A DNA stretch of 64,000 nt, taken from Hymenobacter psoromatis (lineage in GTDB: Bacteria; Bacteroidota; Bacteroidia; Cytophagales; Hymenobacteraceae). The DNA lies in contig NZ_JAIFAG010000001.1 in the NCBI RefSeq assembly GCF_020012125.1, positions 4,712,001 through 4,776,000 on the forward strand, given 5' to 3'. The position numbers and the translations under genes were made by a program. Shown here one piece after another: positions 51,043 to 59,182 of the stretch; within the stretch, counting starts at the first letter, position 1, and each line of letters starts with the position of its first letter. The notes under the pieces were generated by a model. It was not told the origin of the DNA, did not search any database, and saw nothing but the letters and a program-made list of their open reading frames with translations.

Positions 51043-52293
51043 ATGTGGAACCTACTTTCCGAGGCGCGGGTGCGGCAGCTAAGCGTATTTTGGAGCGCGC
51101 TTATCATCGTCGGGCTATTCGCCGCCAGCTGGATTCGGGTGCTGCCGAGCATTGGCATAGCCGGCCTATTCCTGACTGGCGTCGGCTATGCCCTACGGCA
51201 GCGGCGCATTGCGCAGTGGCAGCACTGGGCGCGGTGGATACCCTTCACGCTGGTGTATCTGGTCCATGCCGCTACGGGCCTTCAGCACGCCGGCCTGGCC
51301 GATAAGGCTTTGCAGCAGGACCTGCTTTTGCAGCTGCCTTTCATCCTGTTGCCGGTAGCCTTTCTGCTGCTGCCCGACTGGCCGGCTGCATATAAGCGCC
51401 TACTGTGGCTGCTGCTCATCGGCTGCTGCCTGGTAGCCGCTATTGGGGCCACCATCAACTATTTACGCCATGCCGCCGAGATAGCCCAATTGTATTTGCA
51501 GTCGAAGGTGATGCCCACCGAGCCCGACCACATCCGGTTTAGCCTGCTCGTGAGCATGGCAATTTTGGCGGGGGTAGTGCTGCTTTTTGAAGGCCGCCTA
51601 TCCTTCCGCTGGCGGCAGGCCACGCTGCTAAGTATTGTACTACTGTTTCTGTTTCAACACCTGCTTGCCGTGCGCAGCGGCATTGTCACGCTGTACGCAG
51701 CGGGCGGTTTGTGGCTCGTCTGGCTGGGTACGCAGCCAGGGCGCTGGAAAGCAGCGCTGACGGGGGCGGTGCTCGCGGCGGGGGTGGGGGTGGGGTGCCT
51801 GCTTTTATTCCCTACCCTCCAGAATAAAATCACGAATACCCGCGACGATGCTGAGCAATGGGACTCGGTCCGCGCTGCCAACAATTTTTCCGTCACGGCG
51901 CGGGTCTATTCTTACCAGGTCGCCTGGACGGTTATTCGGCAGCACCCGCTGCTCGGCGTGAGTAAGATAAAGCTGGCAGATGCAATGGCGCAGCAGTATA
52001 GCTACCGCTTCCCCGAGATTGAGCCCGACCGCTACGTGCTGCCGCACAACCAATTTATCTATAACCTAGCAGCCTACGGCATTATCGGGCTGCTACTCTT
52101 CACGCTGGGATTTTACTACCCCCTACTGACCGGTATCCGCCAGCACAATATGCTGGTCATGCTCTTGTACCTCATTGTCTCCATCTCCTTCATAGTGGAG
52201 TACACACTAGAAAGCAACATCGGTGTCATCGTCGGACTGTTTTTTATTCTGTTAGCTGCCGCCCCTACCCCCCCCCCGCGGCCCAGCCCCTAG
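51043..52293 (+). CDS. O-antigen ligase-like (WaaL/Wzy) membrane protein
   Basis: The 416-residue protein has about ten to twelve membrane segments from residue 12 on. The long periplasmic loop between the later segments (NFSVTARVYSYQVAWTVIRQHPLLGV...YVLPHNQFIYNLAAYG) carries the conserved Arg and the HNQF motif of the O-antigen ligase family. It may join or polymerise glycans at the outer face of the inner membrane, which fits the neighbouring GT2. The C-terminus is Pro-rich. The ATG at 51043 is chosen; a TACCTTTA box lies at 50961-50968. Confidence 0.75.
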   Translation: MWNLLSEARVRQLSVFWSALIIVGLFAASWIRVLPSIGIAGLFLTGVGYALRQRRIAQWQHWARWIPFTLVYLVHAATGLQHAGLADKALQQDLLLQLPFILLPVAFLLLPDWPAAYKRLLWLLLIGCCLVAAIGATINYLRHAAEIAQLYLQSKVMPTEPDHIRFSLLVSMAILAGVVLLFEGRLSFRWRQATLLSIVLLFLFQHLLAVRSGIVTLYAAGGLWLVWLGTQPGRWKAALTGAVLAAGVGVGCLLLFPTLQNKITNTRDDAEQWDSVRAANNFSVTARVYSYQVAWTVIRQHPLLGVSKIKLADAMAQQYSYRFPEIEPDRYVLPHNQFIYNLAAYGIIGLLLFTLGFYYPLLTGIRQHNMLVMLLYLIVSISFIVEYTLESNIGVIVGLFFILLAAAPTPPPRPSP

Positions 52294-52407
52294 CTAGCCC
52301 CGTGACTCAGCGTGAGGCCAGCGCCGCGCAAGCAAAACTGCTGTGCGCTAACTGCCTGACTTGAAATTATTTTCTGGGCGGGCTTAGTTTTTTTCAGGAA
52401 AAAACCC

Positions 52408-52415
52408 TACCTTTG
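52408..52415 (+). promoter_or_regulatory. -7 box TACCTTTG of the ribosomal protein operon
   Basis: An exact TAnnTTTG match 64 bases before the rplC ATG. A TTA, but no TTG, lies about 21 bases upstream. The predicted start is about 52420, just before the hairpin at 52428-52450. Confidence 0.6.
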
Positions 52416-52427
52416 CCCTCCCTTAGC

Positions 52428-52455
52428 GAAAAGGCCACTCGGGCCTTTTCTTTTT
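52428..52455 (+). promoter_or_regulatory. Terminator-like hairpin at the start of the rplC leader (possible attenuator)
   Basis: GAAAAGGCC and GGCCTTTTC form a perfect 9-bp stem with a five-base loop, followed by TTTTT. It lies directly downstream of the promoter box, so it would be among the first bases of the ribosomal transcript. It could be a control point, or the terminator of a longer upstream transcript. Confidence 0.55.
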
Positions 52456-52478
52456 GTGTCATTTAATATCCACACAGA

Positions 52479-53099
52479 ATGCCTGGCATCATCGGTAAAA
52501 AAATCGGTATGACAAGCCTCTTCACTCCGGACGGGAAAAACATTCCCTGCACGCTCATCGAAGCGGGTCCGTGCGTAGTGACGCAGGTTAAGACTGTCGA
52601 AAACGACGGCTACAACGCCGTGCAGCTCGGTTACGGCGAGAAAAAAGCCAAAAGTACCACCAAGGCCTTGGCTGGCCACTTTGCTAAAGCTAGCACCACT
52701 CCTAAGAGACGTTTGGTCGAGTTCCGCACCGACGACCTCGCTACGTTCACGCTTGGCAGCACGGTAGAAACCACGCTGTTCGCCGAAGGTGAGTTTGTTG
52801 ACGTAGTGGGCACCTCGAAAGGCAAAGGCTTTCAGGGGGTTGTGAAGCGCTACAACTTTCAGGGGGTAGGCGGCCAAACCCACGGTCAGCATAACCGTCT
52901 GCGTCACCCCGGCTCTATCGGTGCGTGCTCGTGGCCTTCGCGCGTATTCAAAGGAATGCGCATGGGTGGCCGCATGGGCACCGACCGCGTCAAGATTCAG
53001 AACCTGAAGGTGATGCGCATTGTAGCCGATAAGAACCTGATTCTGGTGAGCGGCTCAGTGCCCGGTGCCAAGAATGGCTACGTGGTTCTGGAGAAATAA
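52479..53099 (+). CDS. rplC: Ribosomal protein L3
   Basis: The 206-residue protein begins MPGIIGKKIGMTSLFTPDG and has the typical central loop KGFQGVVKRYNFQGVGGQTHG that reaches the peptidyl transferase centre. It is the first gene of this operon; rpsJ, normally just before it, is not in the window upstream of it. Confidence 0.98.
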   Translation: MPGIIGKKIGMTSLFTPDGKNIPCTLIEAGPCVVTQVKTVENDGYNAVQLGYGEKKAKSTTKALAGHFAKASTTPKRRLVEFRTDDLATFTLGSTVETTLFAEGEFVDVVGTSKGKGFQGVVKRYNFQGVGGQTHGQHNRLRHPGSIGACSWPSRVFKGMRMGGRMGTDRVKIQNLKVMRIVADKNLILVSGSVPGAKNGYVVLEK

Positions 53100-53118
53100 C
53101 CTGCTAAGCTTACTAGAG

Positions 53119-53766
53119 ATGGAACTGTCCGTATTCAATAGCAAAGGCGAAGACACCGGCCGCAAGGTTACGCTGTCCGACGCCGTGTTTGGCCACGAGC
53201 CGAACGAGCACGTCATGTACCTCGACGTGAAGCAGTACCTGGCCAACCAGCGCCAGGGTACGCACAAATCGAAGGAGCGCGCCGAAATCTCCCGCACCAC
53301 CAAAAAGTTGAAGAAGCAGAAAGGCACCGGTGGTGCCCGTGCTGGTTCGATGAAGTCGGGTGTGTTCGTGGGTGGTGGTCGCATGTTTGGTCCGCGCCCG
53401 CGCGACTACGGCTTCAAGCTGAACAAGAAAACCAAGCGCGTCGCGCGCCTGTCGGCCCTTTCGGTGCTGGCTCGTGATGGCAAAGTGGCTTTGGTTGAAA
53501 ACCTGGCGTTCAGCGCTCCCCGCACGAAAGACTTTGTAGCCGTTTTGAATGGCTTGAAGCTCAACAATGGTCGCAAGACTTTGTACGTGGCTGGCGAGGC
53601 TGCTGATAAAAACCTGCTTCTCAGCGCTCGCAACGTGCAGAAAGTGAAGATTTCGACCGCCGTGGGCCTTAATACTCATGACCTGTTGAATACCGATACG
53701 CTACTCATCAGCGAGGACGGCCTGCGCTCGCTGGAGCAATTATACACTACTAACTCCGCCGAATAA
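53119..53766 (+). CDS. rplD: Ribosomal protein L4
   Basis: The 215-residue protein begins MELSVFNSKGEDTGRKV and has the extended loop KKLKKQKGTGGARAGSMKSG lining the exit tunnel. In E. coli, L4 represses its own operon; whether it does so here through the leader hairpin is open. Its stop codon overlaps the rplW ATG by one base (TAATG). Confidence 0.98.
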   Translation: MELSVFNSKGEDTGRKVTLSDAVFGHEPNEHVMYLDVKQYLANQRQGTHKSKERAEISRTTKKLKKQKGTGGARAGSMKSGVFVGGGRMFGPRPRDYGFKLNKKTKRVARLSALSVLARDGKVALVENLAFSAPRTKDFVAVLNGLKLNNGRKTLYVAGEAADKNLLLSARNVQKVKISTAVGLNTHDLLNTDTLLISEDGLRSLEQLYTTNSAE

Positions 53767-54053
53767 TGAGCACGCTGAAACGCCCCATTATCACCGAGAA
53801 GGCTACCAGCCTCACCGAAACCGGCCGCTACGTATTCGAAGTGGAACGCACGGCCAACAAGGTGCAGATTAAAAAGGACATCGAGCAGCTTTATGGTGTC
53901 AGCGTGACCAGCATCAACACGATGCGCACAATTGGCAAAATCAAGTCGAAGTCTACCAAAGGTGGCCAGGTTTCGGGTCGTCGCGCTCACGGCAAAAAAG
54001 CCGTCGTGACCCTGAAAGATGGTGACATCATTGATTTCTACGGCAATATTTAA
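53766..54053 (+). CDS. rplW: Ribosomal protein L23
   Basis: The 95-residue protein (LKRPIITEKATSLTETGRYV...) is the usual length. It sits at the tunnel exit and docks trigger factor and SRP. One-base overlap with rplD. Confidence 0.97.
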   Translation: MSTLKRPIITEKATSLTETGRYVFEVERTANKVQIKKDIEQLYGVSVTSINTMRTIGKIKSKSTKGGQVSGRRAHGKKAVVTLKDGDIIDFYGNI

Positions 54054-54086
54054 TTGCCTTCGCCGCAAAAGCCCAACTAGCTAGTA

Positions 54087-54914
54087 ATGGCACTTAAAAA
54101 ACTCAGACCAACCACGCCAGGCCAACGCTTCCGCGTGGCCCCGGCCTTCGACGAACTAACGACGTCGACGCCGGAGAAGTCGTTGCTGACCTCGCTCAAA
54201 AAGAGCGGTGGCCGTAACGCTTCGGGTAAAATGTCGAACCGCTACATTGGCGGTGGACATAAAACCCAGTATCGTATCGTGGACTTCAAGCGTGACAAAG
54301 CCGGCGTTCCGGCCACGGTGAAGACCATTGAGTACGACCCTAACCGTACCGCTCGTATTGCCTTGCTACACTACGCCGACGGCGAGAAGCGCTACATCAT
54401 CGCCCCTGCGGGTCTGAATGTAGATACCGTTATCGTATCGGGTCCGGGTGTAGCTCCCGAAGTTGGCAATGCGTTGCCGCTCCGCGAAATGCCTCTCGGT
54501 ACTATCGTGCATAACATCGAGTTGCAGCCCGGTCAGGGTGCCGCCATTGCGCGCTCAGCTGGCACGTATGCCCAGCTCGTAGCTCGGCAAGACCGGTACG
54601 CTACACTGAAATTGCCTTCCGGTGAGATGCGTATGGTACTCGTTACCTGCACCGCTACGGTAGGTACAGTATCGAACGGTGACCACATGAACGTGGTGAT
54701 GGGTAAAGCTGGCCGTAACCGTTGGGCTGGTCGTCGCCCCCGCGTTCGTGGGGTAGCGATGAACCCGGTTGACCACCCAATGGGTGGTGGCGAGGGTAAA
54801 TCGTCGGGTGGTCATCCACGTAGTCGCAAAGGCTTGTTGGCAAAAGGCTTCAAGACTCGCGACAAGAAAAAGCATTCCGAAACCCTGATTGTCAGCCGCA
54901 AAGGCAAGAAGTAA
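54087..54914 (+). CDS. rplB: Ribosomal protein L2
   Basis: The 275-residue protein begins MALKKLRPTTPGQRFRV and has the highly conserved GVAMNPVDHPMGGGEGKSSGG region with the functionally important histidine. It is a 23S-binding protein at the subunit interface. Confidence 0.98.
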   Translation: MALKKLRPTTPGQRFRVAPAFDELTTSTPEKSLLTSLKKSGGRNASGKMSNRYIGGGHKTQYRIVDFKRDKAGVPATVKTIEYDPNRTARIALLHYADGEKRYIIAPAGLNVDTVIVSGPGVAPEVGNALPLREMPLGTIVHNIELQPGQGAAIARSAGTYAQLVARQDRYATLKLPSGEMRMVLVTCTATVGTVSNGDHMNVVMGKAGRNRWAGRRPRVRGVAMNPVDHPMGGGEGKSSGGHPRSRKGLLAKGFKTRDKKKHSETLIVSRKGKK

Positions 54915-54917
54915 TAT

Positions 54918-55196
54918 ATGGCACGTTCACTCAAAAAAGGGCCGTACATTGACTTCCGGCTCGAGAAAAAGGTAGAAGCGCTGGAAAGCGCTGGCAAGAA
55001 GTCGGTGGTTAAAACCTGGTCGCGGCGCTCGATGATTTCGCCCGACTTCGTAGGCCACACCTTCGCAGTCCACAACGGGAACAAGTTCATCCCGGTCTAT
55101 GTAACTGAAAACATGGTCGGCCACAAGCTCGGCGAGTTTGCGCCTACGCGCAACTTCCGTGGTCACGTCGCCAAAAAAGATAAAGGCAAGCGTTAA
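54918..55196 (+). CDS. rpsS: Ribosomal protein S19
   Basis: The 92-residue protein begins MARSLKKGPYIDFRLEKKV, the standard start, and ends FRGHVAKKDKGKR. It lies in the small-subunit head next to S13. Three-base gap to rplB. Confidence 0.98.
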   Translation: MARSLKKGPYIDFRLEKKVEALESAGKKSVVKTWSRRSMISPDFVGHTFAVHNGNKFIPVYVTENMVGHKLGEFAPTRNFRGHVAKKDKGKR

Positions 55197-55197
55197 G

Positions 55198-55620
55198 ATG
55201 GAAGCAGTAGCCAAACTCCGTAACGTGCCTACCTCGCCGCGCAAGATGCGCCTGGTAGCCAATCTGGTTCGCGGTAAGCGCGTAACCCAGGCCCTCGGTC
55301 TGCTCCGCTTCGAGGCAAACTCGGGCGCTGAGCGCGTCGAGAAGCTGCTCCTGTCGGCCCTGGCCAACTGGCAGCAGAAGAACCCCGAGGAGCGCATTGA
55401 AGATGCCAACCTTTGTGTGACCGAAATCATGATTGATGAAGGTCGTCAGCTAAAGCGCCTGCGCCCCGCCCCCCAGGGCCGTGGTCACCGCATACGCAAG
55501 CGCTCGAACCACATCACGCTGACGGTTGGTCCGCAGCGTGAGTCGCAGATGTCGAAGAAAGAGCTTAACGCGCTAACTCGCCTCGCTGCTACCCCCACTG
55601 AAACCCCCGCCAACGCTTAA
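55198..55620 (+). CDS. rplV: Ribosomal protein L22
   Basis: The 140-residue protein begins MEAVAKLRNVPTSPRKMRLV, and the long tunnel hairpin includes RLRPAPQGRGHRIRKRSNHI. The last 20 residues are an extra tail. The ATG at 55198 directly follows the rpsS stop codon. Confidence 0.97.
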   Translation: MEAVAKLRNVPTSPRKMRLVANLVRGKRVTQALGLLRFEANSGAERVEKLLLSALANWQQKNPEERIEDANLCVTEIMIDEGRQLKRLRPAPQGRGHRIRKRSNHITLTVGPQRESQMSKKELNALTRLAATPTETPANA

Positions 55621-55626
55621 TTTATC

Positions 55627-56538
55627 ATGGGACAGAAAGTAAATCCCGTTGGTTTCCGACTCGGCGTTATTAAAGGCTGGGACTCAAACTGGTACGGCGG
55701 CAAGGATTTTGCCGACAAGCTCGTTGAAGACGAGAAAATTCGCAAGTACATCAACGCCCGTATCCAGAAGGGTGGTATCTCGCGCATCGTTATCGAGCGC
55801 ACCCTAAAGCGGATTACCATCACCATCAACACGGCTCGTCCGGGTGTGGTAATTGGTAAAGGTGGCCAGGAAGTAGATAAGATTAAGGACGAACTCAAGG
55901 AAATCACCAAGAAGGACGTTCAAATCAACATCTTCGAGATTAAGCGCCCCGAGCTGGACGCTCGCCTGGTAGGTGAGAGCATTGCTCAGCAGTTGGCTGC
56001 TCGTATCTCGTTCCGTCGCGCGATGAAGATGTCTATCCAGGCTGCGATGCGGGCTGGTGCTGAAGGTATCAAAATCCAGTGCGGTGGTCGCCTAGGTGGT
56101 GCTGAGATTGCCCGTTCGGAGCAGTACAAAGAAGGTCGTACCCCGCTGCACACGCTGCGCGCTGATATCGACTACGCTTTGTCGGAAGCCCAAACGGTTT
56201 ATGGCAAAATCGGCATCAAGGTGTGGGTAATGCGCGGTGAGGTGTTCGGCAAGCCCGACCTCTCACCCAACCAGGTTCCTGCTGGTCAGCAAGGTGGCGA
56301 AGGTGGACGCGGCAACGACCGTGGCCCGCGCCGCGATGGTGACCGCAACGACCGTGGCCCGCGTCGCGATGGCGACCGTGGTGGTGACCGTGGCCCTCGT
56401 CGTGATGGTCCCGCCGGTGGCGGTAACCGTGGTGGCCAGGGTGGTGCTCCTGCTGGCGGTGGCAACCGTGGTGGTCAAGGTGGTGGCCCCGCTGGCGGTG
56501 GCAACCGCGGCGGCCAGGGTGGCGGCCCCCGTCGCTAG
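55627..56538 (+). CDS. rpsC: Ribosomal protein S3 with a long Gly/Arg/Asp repeat tail
   Basis: The 303-residue protein has the normal S3 body (residues 1-215; KH domain with GRPGVVIGKGGQEVDKIKDE-like GVVIGKGGQEVDKIKDEL). From about residue 217 it carries an extra 87-residue low-complexity tail: several GDRNDRGPRRD units followed by four PAGGGNRGGQGG-type units, ending GGPRR. E. coli S3 is about 233 residues. The tail resembles RGG-box RNA-binding sequences. It is in frame and ends at a single stop codon. Confidence 0.96.
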   Translation: MGQKVNPVGFRLGVIKGWDSNWYGGKDFADKLVEDEKIRKYINARIQKGGISRIVIERTLKRITITINTARPGVVIGKGGQEVDKIKDELKEITKKDVQINIFEIKRPELDARLVGESIAQQLAARISFRRAMKMSIQAAMRAGAEGIKIQCGGRLGGAEIARSEQYKEGRTPLHTLRADIDYALSEAQTVYGKIGIKVWVMRGEVFGKPDLSPNQVPAGQQGGEGGRGNDRGPRRDGDRNDRGPRRDGDRGGDRGPRRDGPAGGGNRGGQGGAPAGGGNRGGQGGGPAGGGNRGGQGGGPRR

Positions 56539-56556
56539 GTTATAATAAACTAGTCT

Positions 56557-56594
56557 GAGCCGTATCCTGAATCATTTCGTTTAGGGTACGGTTC
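56557..56594 (+). terminator. Internal operon hairpin between rpsC and rplP
   Basis: GAGCCGTATCCT pairs with AGGGTACGGTTC (two positions as G-U wobbles) around a 14-base loop; a U-rich stretch with seven T in a row follows at 56623-56629. It lies in the only long gap (93 bases) of the operon and could reduce or reset transcription. Confidence 0.5.
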
Positions 56595-56631
56595 ACAGCT
56601 AATATTTTTCAAGTTTTCTTTTTTTATTCAA

Positions 56632-57060
56632 ATGTTACAACCGAAAAGGACCAAGTATCGCAAGATGCAAAAGGGTCGCGTAACAGGCCTAGCCTACCGC
56701 GGCAGCTCCATAGACTTCGGTTCGTTCGCGCTTAAGTCACTGGAAATCTCTTGGATTACGGCTCGCCAGATTGAGGCTGCCCGTATTGCCATGACCCGTG
56801 CCATGAAACGCGAAGGGCAAGTATGGATTCGCATTTTCCCAGATAAGCCAATTACCAAGAAGCCTGCTGAAGTGCGGATGGGTAAGGGTAAAGGTTCGCC
56901 CGAGTATTGGGTAGCCTGCGTGAAGCCTGGCCAAATCATGTTTGAATCGGATGGCGTGAGCCTCGAGACCGCAAAAGAGTCGCTGCGTTTGGCTGCTCAG
57001 AAGCTGCCGGTTCGTACCTCATTTGTAGTTCGCCGCGACTACGTAGAGAACGCTGCTTAA
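56632..57060 (+). CDS. rplP: Ribosomal protein L16
   Basis: The 142-residue protein begins MLQPKRTKYRKMQKGR, the typical L16 start, with RGSSIDFGSFALKSLE and the GKGKGSPEYWVACVKPG loop that contacts tRNA. Confidence 0.98.
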   Translation: MLQPKRTKYRKMQKGRVTGLAYRGSSIDFGSFALKSLEISWITARQIEAARIAMTRAMKREGQVWIRIFPDKPITKKPAEVRMGKGKGSPEYWVACVKPGQIMFESDGVSLETAKESLRLAAQKLPVRTSFVVRRDYVENAA

Positions 57061-57064
57061 TCCG

Positions 57065-57277
57065 ATGAAAAACGAAGAAATCCGCGCCCTGTTGGTAGAC
57101 GACCTGCGCACTCAGCTTAAAACCGAGCAAACCAACGGTCAGCAGATGCGCTTTGCGCATGCTATCAGCCCGCTCGAAAACCCCGGCCGCCTGAAGGCCA
57201 ACCGCAAAACCGTTGCTCGCCTGCAAACGGAAGTTTCGCGTCGGAACAATGAGCAGGCTTCTAACCCCGCTCAATAA
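57065..57277 (+). CDS. rpmC: Ribosomal protein L29
   Basis: The 70-residue helical-hairpin protein (MKNEEIRALLVDDLRTQLK) is at the tunnel exit beside L23. Its TAATG overlaps the rpsQ start codon. Confidence 0.96.
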   Translation: MKNEEIRALLVDDLRTQLKTEQTNGQQMRFAHAISPLENPGRLKANRKTVARLQTEVSRRNNEQASNPAQ

Positions 57278-57576
57278 TGGAACCGACTCAAGAAAACCTG
57301 TTGCCGGCCCACGACAATGCTTCTGACCGCAACATGCGCAAGGAGATTGTGGGTAAGGTGACCAGCAGCAAGATGGACAAGTCCATCACGGTTGCGGTAG
57401 TTGCGAAACACCAGCACCCAATTTATGGTAAGTTCGTGAGCAAGACCACCAAGTTCCACGCCCACGACGAGAAAAACGAGTGCGGCGAAGGTGACCTGGT
57501 GCGTATCATGAGCACCCGCCCCCTGAGCAAGACCAAGCGCTGGCGCCTGGTTGAAATTGTTGAACGTGCTAAATAA
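57277..57576 (+). CDS. rpsQ: Ribosomal protein S17
   Basis: The 99-residue protein has the S17 core MRKEIVGKVTSSKMDKSITV preceded by a 19-residue acidic extension. The start at 57277 is favoured because it overlaps the rpmC stop codon; the inner ATG at 57334 would give the more usual length of 80. Confidence 0.93.
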   Translation: MEPTQENLLPAHDNASDRNMRKEIVGKVTSSKMDKSITVAVVAKHQHPIYGKFVSKTTKFHAHDEKNECGEGDLVRIMSTRPLSKTKRWRLVEIVERAK

Positions 57577-57585
57577 TCCTGAACG

Positions 57586-57954
57586 ATGATACAGCAAGAA
57601 TCCCGCCTCATGGTGGCCGACAATAGCGGCGCCAAGGAAGTGCTCTGCATCCGCGTACTGGGTGGCACGGGCAAGAAGTACGCTACGGTTGGTGATAAAA
57701 TCGTAGTAGCTATCAAGTCGGCAATTCCTTCGGGCAATGCTAAGAAAGGTACTGTTAGCAAAGCTGTTATTGTGCGCGTGAAGAAAGAAATCCGTCGTAA
57801 GGACGGTTCTTACATCCGCTTCGACGACAACGCTGCTGTACTGCTCAACAACAATGACGAGCCCCGCGGCACGCGCATTTTCGGGCCGGTGGCCCGCGAG
57901 CTGCGCGAGAAGCAGTTCATGAAAATCGTATCGCTGGCCCCTGAAGTAATCTAA
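57586..57954 (+). CDS. rplN: Ribosomal protein L14
   Basis: The 122-residue protein (MIQQESRLMVADNSGAKEV) is the standard length and pattern, with RGTRIFGPVARELR near the end. Confidence 0.98.
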   Translation: MIQQESRLMVADNSGAKEVLCIRVLGGTGKKYATVGDKIVVAIKSAIPSGNAKKGTVSKAVIVRVKKEIRRKDGSYIRFDDNAAVLLNNNDEPRGTRIFGPVARELREKQFMKIVSLAPEVI

Positions 57955-57957
57955 CCA

Positions 57958-58221
57958 ATGGCAACCAAAGCAAAAGCCCCGGCCGTGCACCTGCACGTGA
58001 AATCCGGCGACCTCGTGAAGGTTATTGCCGGCGACGAGCGCGGCAAAACCGGCACCATCAAATCGGTGAATCGCTCTACGCAGCGCGTTATCATTGAAGG
58101 ACTGAATCTGGTAACGAAGCACAATAAGCCGAGTGCCAAGAATCCCCAGGGTGGTATCACCAAAATCGAGAGCCCGATGCACGTGTCAAACGTGAAGAAG
58201 GTTGATTCGGCCAACTCTTAA
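57958..58221 (+). CDS. rplX: Ribosomal protein L24, short form
   Basis: The 87-residue protein has the KOW motif (VKSGDLVKVIAGDERGKTGTI) and the following NLVTKHNKPSAKNPQGG loop. It lacks most of the C-terminal extension of the E. coli protein (104 residues). Confidence 0.95.
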   Translation: MATKAKAPAVHLHVKSGDLVKVIAGDERGKTGTIKSVNRSTQRVIIEGLNLVTKHNKPSAKNPQGGITKIESPMHVSNVKKVDSANS

Positions 58222-58233
58222 TTCGTTACGATA

Positions 58234-58791
58234 ATGGCTCGACTGAAAGATAAATATCAGAAAGAAGTAGTACCCGCGCTCCAGGAGAAATTCCAGTTCA
58301 AGAGCATCATGCAGGTACCGCGTATCACCAAAATCTGCATCAACCGGGGCATCGGTGCCGCTGTTGCTGACAAGAAATTGGTTGACAACGGGGTAGAGGA
58401 GTTGACGACTATCACTGGTCAGAAAGCTGTTCCTACCATCGCCAAGCGCTCGGTTTCGAACTTCAAACTCCGGGAAGGTATGCCAATCGGTGCGCGCGTT
58501 ACGCTGCGCGGCGAGCGGATGTACGAATTCCTGGACCGTCTTTTGACGGTAGCCTTGCCCCGCGTACGGGACTTTAAAGGCATCAATGACAAGGGCTTCG
58601 ACGGCCGGGGTAACTATACCCTTGGTGTGAAAGAGCAGATTATCTTCCCCGAGATTTCGATTGATAAAATCAAAGGAATCTCCGGTATGGATATCACCTT
58701 CGTAACGACTGCCGAAAACGATGAGCAGAGCTACGAGTTGCTCCGCGCCTTCGGTATGCCCTTCGCCAACGCTAAAAAGGAAGCTGAATAA
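58234..58791 (+). CDS. rplE: Ribosomal protein L5
   Basis: The 185-residue protein begins MARLKDKYQKEVVPALQEKF and has GLDVTFVT-like GMDITFVTTAENDEQSYELL near the end. It links 5S rRNA to the large subunit. Its stop overlaps the rpsN ATG. Confidence 0.98.
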   Translation: MARLKDKYQKEVVPALQEKFQFKSIMQVPRITKICINRGIGAAVADKKLVDNGVEELTTITGQKAVPTIAKRSVSNFKLREGMPIGARVTLRGERMYEFLDRLLTVALPRVRDFKGINDKGFDGRGNYTLGVKEQIIFPEISIDKIKGISGMDITFVTTAENDEQSYELLRAFGMPFANAKKEAE

Positions 58792-59060
58792 TGGCTAAAG
58801 AATCCATCAAAGCCCGGGCTCGCAAGCGCATTGCCCTGGTAGCCCGCTATGCTGAGAAGCGTAAGGCACTGAAAGCAGCAGGCGATTACCTTGGCCTCGA
58901 CAAGCTGCCCCGCAACTCGTCGCCCGTGCGCCTGCATAACCGCGACATGATTGACGGCCGCCCCCGTGGCTACATGCGCAAGTTTGGCATCAGCCGCGTT
59001 CGCTTCCGCGAAATGGCGTTGGCTGGTAAAATTCCCGGCGTAACGAAGTCGAGCTGGTAA
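58791..59060 (+). CDS. rpsN: Ribosomal protein S14 (zinc-free type)
   Basis: The 89-residue protein (MAKESIKARARKRIALVARY) has no CxxC pairs, so it is the zinc-independent form. NRDMIDGRPRGYMRKFGISRVRFREMALAG is the conserved body. It is the last gene before a terminator; rpsH, which normally follows, is absent. Confidence 0.97.
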   Translation: MAKESIKARARKRIALVARYAEKRKALKAAGDYLGLDKLPRNSSPVRLHNRDMIDGRPRGYMRKFGISRVRFREMALAGKIPGVTKSSW

Positions 59061-59084
59061 GCCGGTTTTCGTTTTATATATTTT

Positions 59085-59121
59085 AAAAGCCCGTTGTAAC
59101 TTCAGTTGCGATGGGCTTTTT
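59085..59121 (+). terminator. Terminator after rpsN
   Basis: AAAAGCCC pairs with GGGCTTTT, with further weak pairs, around a 20-base loop, and ends in TTTTT. It stops the ribosomal operon 25 bases after rpsN. Confidence 0.75.
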
Positions 59122-59182
59122 CGTGTGCAAATTCTTCTACTATAGCATCTTCTGGCTGATTCTATGAACAAGTTTCAGCAGC

